64,000 nt of DNA. It comes from Endothia cerciana (taxonomy: Eukaryota > Ascomycota > Sordariomycetes > Diaporthales > Cryphonectriaceae). The stretch's first letter is position 1, and each line of letters opens with the position of its first letter. The notes below the pieces were generated by a model, which saw only the letters and a program-made list of their open reading frames with translations, made no database searches and was not told where the DNA came from. Position numbers and translations under genes: made by a program. The stretch lies in NCBI GenBank assembly GCA_026119935.1, contig JALRMH010000028.1, positions 124,001-188,000 of the forward strand, read 5' to 3'. Below, one piece after another: positions 22,301-32,910 of the stretch.

Positions 22301-23132
22301 CTCGCACTAAACATGAGGAGCCGGGCGATCCGAAAGTTCCATCTGGCAATCGAGAAGCATCGAAGCTGGAGACTCGAGCATTCCAAGGGGCGGCAAGCTC
22401 GTCCTCGTGTGTATGGGATCCCGGGACAGGTTGTGCAACCGGATCAGAGAGTCGGCTGATCATCCTTCTCCTCGTCCTTGCTGCCGCTTGACTAGGCGAT
22501 TCTTCCGGTGACGTTGTCGGGAGTGCAGACTTGCGCCTCTTGGGGTCTCGCTTGTGGGTCAGCCCCTTGTCCGCCGATCGCTTCCTCGTCGTGGCAGCAT
22601 CCAGTTCTCTTTCATGCTCAGGAAGCCAGAACGGGTCCTTGGTGGGCGGGACACTCTTGACAAATTCCCTCCATTTATTTATGCGGTTGTATTCGCCCTC
22701 ATCCATGAAGGAGTTGCTCCTTGCTGATGGCGGATTGGTGATCTCCGGACTCGGTAGCGGATACAGGCTCGTTCCTTGTGTGTCAGGCAGGTCATCACTA
22801 AGCTGGCCTGAGCCGCGACCCCTTGCTACCTCAACCGTTGTCTGTGAGCGGCGGTCCCGACTTTCTCGGTGATGACCAGGCTGACGGTGTGCGCGTGTAG
22901 ACTTCCACGGGTTGTTCCATGATTTCGCGTCGAAGGGGCCTCGTAGTCGGGCAGATAGCAGGTACGGGACTTCGCCGTTCAGGAACTGGAGGGCCTTCGC
23001 CTCGATGCGTATGCGGCGATAATCAGGGGCCTCGTAATACTCGTCGTCGGAACCAGAGACCAGAGCGTCATCGTGCTGAGCCTCGCAGTAAAGAGGCTCG
23101 TCGCCAAGCTCGGCGGGATCGTGTAGTCGCAT
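19341..23132 (-). CDS. Fungal protein of unknown function, largely disordered, with a repeated W[ST]T motif
   Basis: A single 1263-residue frame from the ATG at 23132. The N-terminus (EPLYCEAQ, SDDEYYEAPDYRRIRIEAKALQFL, LLSARLRGPFDAKSWNNPW) resembles a conserved block of Pezizomycotina proteins of unknown function that I recall being mislabelled protamine-like; I cannot verify that. The middle is acidic and disordered, with five copies of a short motif of the type N-x-(E/D)-W-(S/T)-T-(Y/F)-V-x-T-Q-x-L (21009-21514). Near residue 1033 is KRRVTFA, a good RVxF-type PP1 docking site, preceded by SPIKKRRSA, which looks like a basic nuclear localisation signal with an S/T-P site. The C-terminus is acidic (DNIDDFLDNTWG). 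A nuclear regulatory role is inference. Confidence 0.75.
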   Translation of the reverse strand: MRLHDPAELGDEPLYCEAQHDDALVSGSDDEYYEAPDYRRIRIEAKALQFLNGEVPYLLSARLRGPFDAKSWNNPWKSTRAHRQPGHHRESRDRRSQTTVEVARGRGSGQLSDDLPDTQGTSLYPLPSPEITNPPSARSNSFMDEGEYNRINKWREFVKSVPPTKDPFWLPEHERELDAATTRKRSADKGLTHKRDPKRRKSALPTTSPEESPSQAAARTRRRMISRLSDPVAQPVPGSHTHEDELAAPWNARVSSFDASRLPDGTFGSPGSSCLVRGSLASRRRFRYHDPDMSEDELSMPSTTPSRKASRSSAEKSQSLVHHSPSRRQKHTGGITSSSINEGLAGDKTQVEQVQYSQLSAAQRLGLHWAERLAKDAARGVAVSSQQDDSFHFHHTKQRSPPVQQSDDQHPPMGEMDGSDMSQPSLQIRAPPAATEESTTERERSHAEGDLVSAPAHSGDQLPTDTCDQQAVVHETIVGTDMADEAEARIVTDELINKAAVGSGSPVIEENLVVESRVKEEPEAVKQQIAGTDEICARPETDHTTFVCAQELSPISMRGNPQASVWPGVIAEGTATQPGSCSNNDGSNLEWSTYVNTQDLSAETLKKLSAGSDAHDASNREWSTYIDTQNLSALSEQPPPDRTDTENFDVVLQDPDDPKDPDWTTFVSTQGLTTTPAQEQDTIRLVEEEEVESNSEWSTYMSASSQIDARQTGNISHGPVPAEAAIAPATKLSQLSVGDIINMDTDQESPTEDSHEEPERHDQAQTRHTDTLTMTCDNEAVQPEAGGREKDDTVMTEHLADDPPSSSVFVIQTGTMDQAVPPPQRPADSSLLGLEGTTASLEPMGSQSPWVKETSNVLQDPMVLVNVVDAALHCGVADATSASSEPQQLQSPWQNEGCFGLKSTTAPPKDPVILDEAALRIKSQEAQGLWAKANRDMPVPPTPDNNTTLNESSSKLNVLAGEALAFSTTPQTPWFGDKLPSPDFSLSVKKFSDFMELSPIKKRRSASASILQSSTSCSRVLFETPAVPKVKRRVTFAPLPGEDISLAEGASKDGSEICVEEDVSYYDSKGNKKISIRFARPPSRAASPPPLNINACEAGQLPDHDHKFAKHFKIVSQRKKQLPRRTPRLLPPSDSQQIGGSQEVDAMAEAFIQASQTTREDLELIEASGCNNVQHADLSTGKNSSPMALDPLEEEDNIEPMDDVSAVLDNIDDFLDNTWGVNTSMDIDMDQKAQAQSQAQTATSQFDNIGDPILALSVNVWAD

Positions 23133-24391
23133 CTTGCCCTCAGGATGCTGTCATGGGCTGTTGTGGGGGGTGCGTGAGATGGCACAGCATCGGCTGTAGG
23201 TGACAGCATCCAGGTGGCCTGATGCGGTGGGGAGCTCTAGGGCGGGCTGCCGTGGATGGGGCCTTGTTTACGGTTGATAGACGTGGTGTGCGTTGAACGG
23301 ACAGGTTCGAAACAAAAAAAGGCTGGACCCACTAAAACGCGGTTGACAGAGAGACGCGCCGGCCACTTTACGCCAGATTGACGCGGGTGGGACAGGGACA
23401 CCCCCGTCACCTGACCGGGACGCCTCTGATCCCTCCCCACATTGGAACTGCCTGCATTGTCACCGTAGCAGGAGACCTCTGTCAGTACCCCAATGAGACT
23501 TATTACCTCAGCATGGCCTGGTTGACCAGAAGACCAAGGTTGGCACACCCTGTAGGGCATGGTCTAGGCTGTGCTGTGCATGGGTTTTCGAGGCAGGTGT
23601 GCCCATGTGCATACATAGTAGTAGGGTTGAGTTGGCTAGGCACCTCTGGAGGTTGTTTCCCAGCCAACCAGATATCTTGGGAAAGGCGTGATCCAATCAC
23701 AGATAGTGACAGGGTTTCGACTGCCGCCGTGTGCCGCTGTGTGCCGCCGTGTGTTTTTGCGAGCCAACCTGGCTGCAATACACTGACACTGGACCGGGTT
23801 GCCTCTTGTCCACCCCCGTCCAACGATTCCTGCTGCAGACCTCGAAAGCCAGCTCGTCTTCCCCCCGGGCAAGAGGAGTCGAGCCTTCTCCTCCACTTCA
23901 AGAGCCCGGAGCACGCACTCACCTCTGTCTTAACCTTTGTTTTGTTTCCTTTGTCTCCCGACTGAGGGGTCAGCTGTCAGGCCCGTCTCAGGTCTGATCC
24001 TTTCTCCTTTCGACAGTTGCAAGCCATCCATGTCCATCTCGATCCTGTCAATTACCTCATTTCATCTCTTGACCGCACGAACCCACAAATATCCTACCAG
24101 CCCAGGCCGGCCCCAGCCCGACCAGCCCCCCTCCGTCTGCAGGGAACTGACGGATCGCACCGATCTTTGGATCTGTACATATTGACTGTCCGGCATTGGC
24201 GCCCCATCTCCCTGTCCAGTCCACTCCGTCCTGCAGTGACCGATCACTGCATTGCATCATTCCGCGACTTGCGACTCGACTCATCCCCTCCGCCTTGTGC
24301 ATCGTCAGCAGCATTCACCATTGACAGCAGCCTCAACTTCATGGATACGGGTTGATCGTGCCGCGGCAGCCGGTTCCACTGCGTCCTGACC
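23133..24391. promoter_or_regulatory. Divergent promoter region, with the long CDC11 leader
   Basis: It separates two divergent start codons. The CDC11-side leader is CT-rich and contains a 52-codon upstream ORF (24030-24185) and a minimal four-codon one (24341-24355) ending 37 nt before the main ATG. No other gene is seen. Confidence 0.55.
24341..24355 (+). promoter_or_regulatory. Minimal upstream ORF before CDC11
   Basis: ATG GAT ACG GGT TGA lies 36 nt before the CDC11 start. If it is inside the mRNA it could lower initiation at the main ATG. The transcript start is not known. Confidence 0.4.
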
Positions 24392-24955
24392 ATGTCGTCT
24401 CACGCCTGGCTCGACGACCTCTCTGAGGACTGGCCCTCCCAGCCAGCATCACCCGAGAGGTCCAAACCCCCCACGAGAAACGGCACCGCGACATCCAGCT
24501 TCAGATCCCCCGGGACTAAGATTCCTCGACCGCGCAGCAGCCCGGCCGCCGAGAGGAAGTTTGCCGCGACCCCCGCCCGGAACAGTAGTATTGTCCTCAA
24601 CGAGCGAACACCCAGCGACATCAACATTCCCGTCTCATCCATCAACAAGCACACCCCCTCCAAGCTCTCCCGCGAGACCAGGCAACCTCCCTACCGCGGC
24701 CACCGCGCAACCAAGTCCGATTTCGAATCACCCGCCGGCTCCGTCGTACACAACACCGTGCAGCATAGATCCTCCAGCTCATCGCCAGGGAAGGACAAGG
24801 GCAATACGCCAGAATGGAGGCGCAGGCTGATTTACGGCGATCTCGCCTATGGCGAGCAGCGCGACCTGTTCACATCCGCAGCCAACGGCCTGGAGGGCAT
24901 GTTCAAACCGCCCGTCCCAAGCGTACCAAGCAGAGCTTCCTTTGCGCAACCAGCA

Positions 24956-24990
<35 letters not shown>

Positions 24991-27900
24991 TGACGCTGAC
25001 GCTGATGCCGACCAGCTACCTCGAAATCCGATGGCTATCCCGTCTAGCCCGCCTGCACAAGCACAGGGGCATCCGGACTACGATACCTACAGTGATCGAT
25101 CCACCGATGAGGAACTACCCGCGCAAGAACAGCCCAACCAGCCCAGAAGTCGGCCGATGAGATACAGGTTGAACGACGAAGCCTCGGCGGATCTTAGTCA
25201 GAACAGCATCATGTCCAGTCCTCCGCAACTCTCCCCGGGCCGATCAAGCCAGCTGTCGCCCTTTTCCAGGCCCCTAAAGGTCCCAGACGGCAGGCCGCGG
25301 AAGGTCAGCAATCAGAGCGCAGCCCGACACGAGGACTTCAGTCCTATCCTAATTGCCAAAAAGAGCAGCGACGATGGGAGGATTGACTTTACACCCGTGG
25401 GCATCTCTGCATCGGAACTACAGCAGCGTCTGGAGAAGCTTCAAATCGACCCATCGTTGAGCGATTCAGGGGAGAGTGGCTCTCAGGTCGTGGGCAAATC
25501 CCACAACACGGAAGCCACGGAGGGGTTGAAGCAGCTCAACAACTTCGCTAAGCCTCGCAGAGGAGGTCCCTCTGCTGAAGACTCTTCCCTTCATCACCCG
25601 TTCCCGTCAGGGCTCCGGAACACTTCGGACATGTTTCCAGAGTCATCATTGCAGGCGAGCACGCCGAAACAGTTTCCGAGCATACGCATACATGAGCCAG
25701 ACAGCATTAACCTGCAGCCCCAAACACCACCTGTTCCCAGCGTTCCATATCCAAGCCCGGACAAGAAGGCACTTCAGGCCGCGGGCGCAGGTAGTAGTCC
25801 ACTGAAGTTGTTTGGACCATACGATACCTTCACCAATCAGACATTACTCAGAAGGATCAGCCAGTTTGAGGATCCCAACTCCTCGCCTGGCTCAGAGCGT
25901 CCCCTGGACGAGCGGAAAGCATCGGTGGAGGTGTTGAGACATATGGTCCGGCCCACATCTCGCACGCCATCAGCGGGAGATGGCATAGCCCCCCGAGCCA
26001 AAGAGCCTCATCCACAACCTACTCGGTCCGTGAGTCAATTCGGGGCGGGAGAACTGGATGGTTATGCCTTCAAGGAAGATTTTACCCGGCTTTCAACAGA
26101 GTCAGGAGAGGGGTCGATTTTACATCATTCAGTCTCGTTCGAGCCCCCGACCAACTTCTCACCACCACCCGCCAACAATATCGTGATTGGAAAACGCCGT
26201 CAGAAACCGGAGTCCACATCTTCGACACAGGGTACGGCTGCCTCACGAGAACTCCCTGGACGGCCAATCAAACCTCTCGCTACGCCTCACCAAGGAGATC
26301 TGGCTGCAGAAATCAAGAGGCACCGGACTTCGCCCACGAAGAACCCAACACCGAAACGCAGAAGAACACTTCATCAGTCTGACATAGCGTTCGGTGTTGA
26401 AGATGAGATGTTTTTGGAGCCGCCTCATGACTCTGTGCAGCTTCTGATTGGCAAGAAACGCAAGGACGCACGCGCCGGCGACAAACAACGGACAGCTAAT
26501 AACAATGTTCTGGCGTCTCGCAAGCTGCCTCGTCCGCGGACACCAACTCCGAGCCAGCCATCGTCTCTCCGAAGAGAAATCCATCTCAGTCCGGATAGTT
26601 TCCTAGAACAAGAGATCGCCAAGCTGCCACGCAAGGTCTCTGGGAGAGCCCAGACCGAAATAGCGTCTGCTGACGAGAGGAAGCCTTCTATTAGGACCGA
26701 AGACTATCTTAATGAAGCACATCGCATCATGGCGGCCATCAGGGGCAAGAACGGTCTGCAGAGTGGTCTCGCAAGCCTGGAGGAATCCGAAGAAGAATTC
26801 CACAGGAACTTCAGTAACTACACTGTCGATGACGCTTCGTTCCAAGACTCAACCCGAGAGAAGTTTTCGCGTCCGCCTAGTCGAGAGGGACAGCCAGTTC
26901 CGAGGGCAGCCAAGCGGCAGGAGGATCCCATCCTAGTGAATCACCTCAAGAAGTACGAGGAGCATAGCGACATGGATGATATCATTGCCGCTTCCCTGCG
27001 CTCACTCGGCGTCTCTAAGGAAGACATCAAAGCCGTTCAGGCCTTGGGGAAAACTTCCCATAGCTCCAGGTCCGAGAATTCGGACCTCGGAATCTTGGAC
27101 GACAGCGTGATCGTCAGCGATCCGCCGAATGTCAGAATCTTGAGACACACTCACCGATACGAGAACTCGACAGCTGCAGAACAAGCGGAGCGCTTTCGCG
27201 ACCGTTTTCCCTCTAACGCATCTGGCTCGGAGTCTGGGTACTCAACAGTTCGAACGGGCTCATCGCGGAACTCAGATACCAGAAGGACGATTGCTCCAGA
27301 GAGTGTGTCCCATCTCATCCCTGACCAGGTCGGTAGCATGGTCCTGGACAAAGAACGCAATGTGTGGGTCAAGGCCAAACCCAAACAGGAAACACGCGCC
27401 AAGCGCAGCAGCACACTGTTGTCGGAGAACAGCGAAGATGACCCATTCGCTGACATTCCTGACTTGACCGTGGACGTGTCAAAGGAGCTGCAGAACCTGA
27501 GACTCAGAATGGCACAGCAGGGTGCGGCAGGCACGCCAGCTTCCGAGGCTGAGAAGTCCGCAAAGGGTCAAGCTAAGCTCGACCAGGGCGGCATATTAAA
27601 GTCCATACTGGTGAAGGATCTCGGAGATAGACAGAGCAAGCAAGACGCGTCAAGATCGCCCAGCAGGCTGATGAAGCAGTTCGTTGAGGCTGATGACGAG
27701 GACGTGGAGAACGAGATCACCATACACAACGACCGTCTGGATGATTCTTCGCCCAAGCGGCGAACACAGGTCAATTTCTCATCACCTGTCTCCATCGTCA
27801 TACAGGACGTGCGCGTGGATGGGACGTCTGACGACCAAGAAGCCAGCATTGTTGAACCCGTTATATTGAACCTACCCCAGCCTACAGAGCGAACTGGTCG

Positions 27901-29917
27901 TCGGAACGTCTCGTTCCAGTCAGTCAATAATAATCACGTCTCGCGGCCACGAAGCTCCTCCAGTGCGCCGTCGCGACACATGTCAGTCCAGGGCGAGACC
28001 TTTGTGCCTCGGCCAGTCTCCATTATCGAGGAACAGGACGAGGATAGCCATGGGGGAAAGACCAGCGGTAGCAGGGAGCTCAGCGTCATTATGGATCAAA
28101 ATCTTGCTGTACCGAAGTCGTCGAAGCCTAGATCTCGCCAGACCAGTCTGAACATCCTGGTTTCGACTCCAGCTCGACCGAAGTCACAGCCGCGGCCAGA
28201 GAACGCGGAGATCATCAGCCACTATGTCGGAGATCTGTCGCTGACTCCTTTAGCGGACTTCACTGCCCACCAGGACCAATCGTATGCCTTGGAAGTCAGC
28301 TATGTCCTCGGTGACCACAACCTCGTCACCGGTGATGGGTCTAAAGCGCACATGTCTCAAGCCGTTCGCCATCTAGTTGATAAGATCGCAGAGGTGGAAG
28401 CCTTCGAGCCTTTCTGGGAAGATATGAAGGAGATTCAGCTCCGGGACAAGAATTTGAACAGCCTGCACATGCTCGATCGGTTCTGCGGGCGACTTGTGAG
28501 GATCGACGCTTCTCAGAATTCAATCAGAGCGCTGGATGGTATCCCGTCAACCGTCCGTGAGCTGAAAGTCTCTCACAACATGCTAAGCGATCTTTCTGCC
28601 TGGGATCGTCTCGCAAACCTTCAATATGTCGACATCTCAAACAACAAGATCAGAAGCCTCTCTTCCTTCCGAAACCTGGTGCACTTGCGGGATTTAGTTG
28701 CAGACAACACTGGCTTGGTCAATTTGGACGGCATCAAGTATCACGAGGCCCTGTTGACTGTTCGAGCCAGAGACAACGCCATCGAGGGACTCGACTTTGA
28801 CGGTACAAGCTTACAAAGACTAACGACACTCGATCTCGAGGGCAACAAGATACGAAAACTTGAGAACCTGCATGAGCTCTCGTCACTTCATTATCTCAAC
28901 TTGAAGGGCAACCAAATGGTCGAATTCGCACCCAGAGAGGCCATGCCTTTGAAGCATTTAGTAATTAGTGACAATAAGCTCAGGAGCCTCGACTTGACTG
29001 CGATGACAAGCCTTCATCTGGTCTTTGCAGATCGCAACAAGCTGACGACCGTCAATGGTCTACATCGAACCCCACACTTGGACAGTCTGTCGCTCAGGGA
29101 GCAGGGCGGATCCAAACCCTTTGACATGGCCACACTGGCCCGAGCGTATGAGGTGCGAAAGCTGTTCCTGTCGGGCAATCGTCTCGGACTATTCACTCCA
29201 CCTCGCGACTTCTTGAACCTCCAACTTCTGGATCTCGCGAATTGCGGCCTTCAGCGACTGCCTGATAATCTGGGGGAGATGATGCCCAATCTACGGGTAT
29301 TGAATCTCAACTTCAATGGCTTCTCTGACATCAGCGGCATCCTGGGCATCCCGAGGCTGAAGCGCCTTTTCCTCGCAGGAAACCGATTTGTCGACTTGAA
29401 GCCCCTCCTGAAGATACTGGCCGAGCTCCCATGGTTGGCCGAGGTTGACCTCCGGGACACCTTCCTCACACAGGGCTTCTACCCAACCGTACAAATGGTC
29501 ATTAAGAGGGGGGAAGATAATCATCAATCAACCATCGACCCCTTCAGACTCCCCGACGCAGATCCGGGGCGCGATTCTAAGTTCTGTGGCCTTCTGGATA
29601 TGGATACGAGGATTCAACGCCGCACCTACGAGCGAAAGATAGTCAAGGCGTGTGCACGACTTCAGAAGTTGGACGGTCTATCGGTAAACAAGAGGATCAG
29701 ACATGTCAAGGACATCGTCTGGAAAACGATGGTCGAGAGGGGCTTGCTGCTGAGGCCGGACGGTTCAGCATTTGATCTGTCGGTGGTTACATTGGACGAA
29801 GGACCGTCCTCGTACGTGGCTGACGCGGATTCTGAAGAAAATTGCAGTCCAAAGAAGAAGGAGAAGGTGAGTCTTGACGAGAGCGCTCGCTGGGAAGCCG
29901 AGGACAGTTTTGCGTAA
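24392..29917 (+). CDS. CDC11: Leucine-rich-repeat scaffold of the septation initiation / mitotic exit network (Cdc11/Nud1 family)
   Basis: An intronless frame of 1841 residues. About 1350 disordered, Ser/Pro-rich residues precede a C-terminal leucine-rich-repeat domain, roughly residues 1350-1670 (IDASQNSIRALDG, LKVSHNMLSDLS, VDISNNKIRSLS, LDLEGNKIRKLENL, LNLKGNQMVEF, LFLSGNRLGLF). A conserved tail follows (DMDTRIQRRTYERKIVKACARLQKLDGL). This architecture is that of fission yeast Cdc11, budding yeast Nud1 and animal centriolin, which anchor the SIN/MEN GTPase and kinases at the spindle pole body. Many S/T-P sites in the N-terminal part are possible CDK targets. An Ala-Asp dipeptide repeat near residue 190-205 is encoded by a hexanucleotide microsatellite. 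Confidence 0.88.
24959..25012 (+). repeat. In-frame (GCCGAC)n repeat in CDC11
   Basis: About nine copies of GCCGAC/GCTGAC encode alternating Ala-Asp in the disordered N-terminal half. The third-base C/T changes are grouped toward the 3' side, so the repeat has begun to diverge. Confidence 0.85.
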
Positions 29918-31052
29918 GCCGGCGAGGAGACCGTGTACAGCATACTTTGCGAGTCACCGGCGTTTTTGTGTTGGAAAAGGCGTAAAAGGTGAAATATCAT
30001 GTCGGCAGGGCTTTTTTGCATTACTGTTTTCAACGGCGATAATAGGTTTACTGGTCTGAATATGTATAATCACTGGGATCCTCCAGGGGTGGGGGACGGA
30101 TCAAGATACCACCAGGTGGAAAGGATTGATGATAATGAAGACCGAGCGACTTTCAAGTCGTATGTTCTAACGACAGCGGCTTCAGGCTTGTTAGCAGGTT
30201 TGGACACAGTCCGGCGCGCAAGCTGATTCAGGGTCTTCCTTCCTGTATTTTTATTATACCTATTTACAGTACCTGAGGATTGTGCACACAAGCCTATCCA
30301 CTTTTTGGGGTTGTCATCAGGGGTCCTCGCTGCTCGAGGTCTATGATGACTCGAACACATACGGATCTGCCTGGCTTCGCCACGCAACTGTAGCACTTGT
30401 AATTCACAGGCTACAGAGCGACGCGGCAACACATGAACCGCCCTGCTTGAGATCAAGCCAACAGCGCCTTCCAGAGCTTATCTCGAATTAAGCGAGCATC
30501 ACTGCGCCCTCTACATGAACCCCGTGCCATCTGTGGCTGGCTGGCTGGCTGCCGCATCCTCCGGAGGCCTACCGTGTAGAACTATAAAACCAACCCTCCG
30601 CGACCTGGAAAGGATGTTGGTTCCAAGGCTAGGAGCGGCTGTGTGTCTTAGCCCCCTCGGCTCGAAGTATGGAGGAGGGTGGGAGGAGGCGAAAACTTGC
30701 ACGATAAGGATCTGGGAATGTACAAACTCGACAGAGCGGGGAGATGGCGAATTCGATAACCACACACGACCATGGAGATCATGGGCCGCGGGGGTGCTGG
30801 GGTGCTGGGGTGCACAGCAGGTTAAAAAAAGATGAAGAAGAAGAAAACGAAGCCCAGCCGGGCAGTTGAAGATGATGATCAAGGCGCTCAAGGGCCCCCC
30901 CCCGGCTCGTGTCGTCTTCCGGGACTGCCGGCATAGCCCAGCCACGGGGGGTGTCGAGCATCGCTTTCCAACCCCTCGACGAGCAAGATCGTCATTTGTA
31001 TACGAGCCCCTTTGGTGGTGTAGGGGGGCGGGCACGACGAGCCGTCCACCAG

Positions 31053-31096
31053 CCACCACCACCACCACCACCACCACCGCCGCCGCCGCCGCCGCC
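31053..31096. repeat. Compound (CAC)n(CGC)n microsatellite
   Basis: About nine CAC units followed directly by about six CGC units in non-coding DNA. Confidence 0.85.
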
Positions 31097-32875
31097 AGAG
31101 AGGCATAGGCAGTAGGCAGATTTGGGTGTCCAACGGTCGACTTACCAACTTTGGCCGGGGGTGAAGCAAGTTCTGATAGAAGCCCGAACCGGTGCTGCCG
31201 ACCAGTCACAGGGCTGGGAACGACCAGCCGCTGGATACGTTCGACGGTATGAAAATCACGAGCGGAGGCCGCGTCAGGCGCTTCGGCAGTTTTGTCGAGG
31301 TGGTGTGTGGCGGGTCTTTAGTCCGGTTGGGGGATGCCCCTCCCCCCCCCCATAGCACTTGCTAGAGGGCAAAAAAATAAGAAGAGAAAAAGAAAGAAGG
31401 AAAAACCGGGCAAAGATCGGCCTGGCCTGCGAACGCCTGGTGCATATCCGTATGCATGCATGCACATCCCCGAGGGGAGGCTGCCAGCCGGGTGGCTGCA
31501 ACCCTGCTTCACGAGGTGAGTTCGTGACCGGGGTGATGATATCACAGGATAGGACTTCTCCCTCCCGAGTTCAGTCCACAATCACAAAGCACACTGTGAT
31601 TCCAAGGAAGAAAAGATAAGGAAAACAGGCCCTGGGTGAGGTGGTTGCACTAGACTGGAGGGGGTGGGAGGGAGGAGGGACGCGTTCCCTGAAACCCTTC
31701 GCCAAGCAACGGTCCGATCAAGGCCAGAGTAGAAGAACGCAGATTGAGAGGGTGTGCTAGGGCAAGAGACATGTCGTTGACGGGTGAGGATGTTGGTTGC
31801 ACAGGAGAGCACTGATAAGGGCCCGCGTCATCCGCTGCTAAATCTCGTGAAACATTTCAAAGACTGTCCGGCGTAGCGTCCAACATCAGGATCAAGGGAG
31901 GGCCGGGACTGCTTGTTTCAAAGCTGCTCACCCGCCGCCGCCTTGCAGCTCGAGTGGTGGCGACGAGGGCCGCCGGTCGCGAGACAAGAAGGTGTGGCTG
32001 CAGGACAGGAGAGTCAGCTGCTGTGTCGCACTCCTCTGGGCCAGGAATGAATGACATAGAGATTCACGCACACACGGCCTTTGGTTTTTTTTAAGCCGGA
32101 AGGAAACGACCACACAAGAGCGACGAGCTAGTCCAACTTGGACTCTGAGGTCGGCACCATTGCCACGGGTGTGTGGCATCGAGGTCCTCTTCGGGGAAGA
32201 GCCTAGAGGGCCACTCGGCCCGGGTAGACATCCACAAAGCCTTTGGTAGCCTCCTTCGCCATCGTCCAGGAATCACGCATACAGCAGGGCACGCGCTCGA
32301 CCCAGCCGAGGCTACACCCACATCTCAAGAGACGGCACCACCCTGCGCAGCTAACCCCGGGCCTCCCGCTCGGATCGGCCGGAGGCTGCAGCAGTGCAGA
32401 GTAGATATACACTTGAAGCTGCGAGGCTAGCAGACCACCTGTCTCATACGCGTCTCTGTGGTTGATTCGTGGTCGCCGCTGGCGGACGGCTCGTTGGCGG
32501 ACGGATCGTTGAAGGTCGAGTAAAGGTGCTGACGAAGGATGGAGGGTCTCGTTCGGACTCGTGAGCTAGCCTCAGAGCTCCTGCAATGCGTACACCATCG
32601 AACATGACGTGCATCAATAGCGAAGGGATTTGCTGTAGTCGTCCTGCTACGGGCAATGAAGGAGCCAAGCAGCGATGCCACCGGGTATGTATATGACGCC
32701 TTCCGATACTATGGTAAGTGCTGACGGATGGGATGGGGCAAGTAGGCCAACCACACTGCAACGGCCGAGTGTAGAGTGGGAGCCAGGAGGGCTGCATGTG
32801 TCTAGCTCTTGTGGAAGATGGGCAGCAGTCGTTCAGCCGTTGTGGCTGACGCAGATGATATCAAGACCTGGCTGG

Positions 32876-32910
32876 GCACACACACACACACACGCACGCA
32901 CGCACGCACA
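32876..32910. repeat. Compound (CA)n(CACG)n microsatellite
   Basis: A CA run grading into GCAC repeats, in the gene-poor region. Confidence 0.85.

Noticed and set aside
30511..31209. 232-codon minus-strand frame
   Set aside because: It runs through the (CAC)n(CGC)n microsatellite, giving Ala and Val runs, with no domain, signal or conserved-looking block. It appears to be a chance frame in low-complexity DNA.
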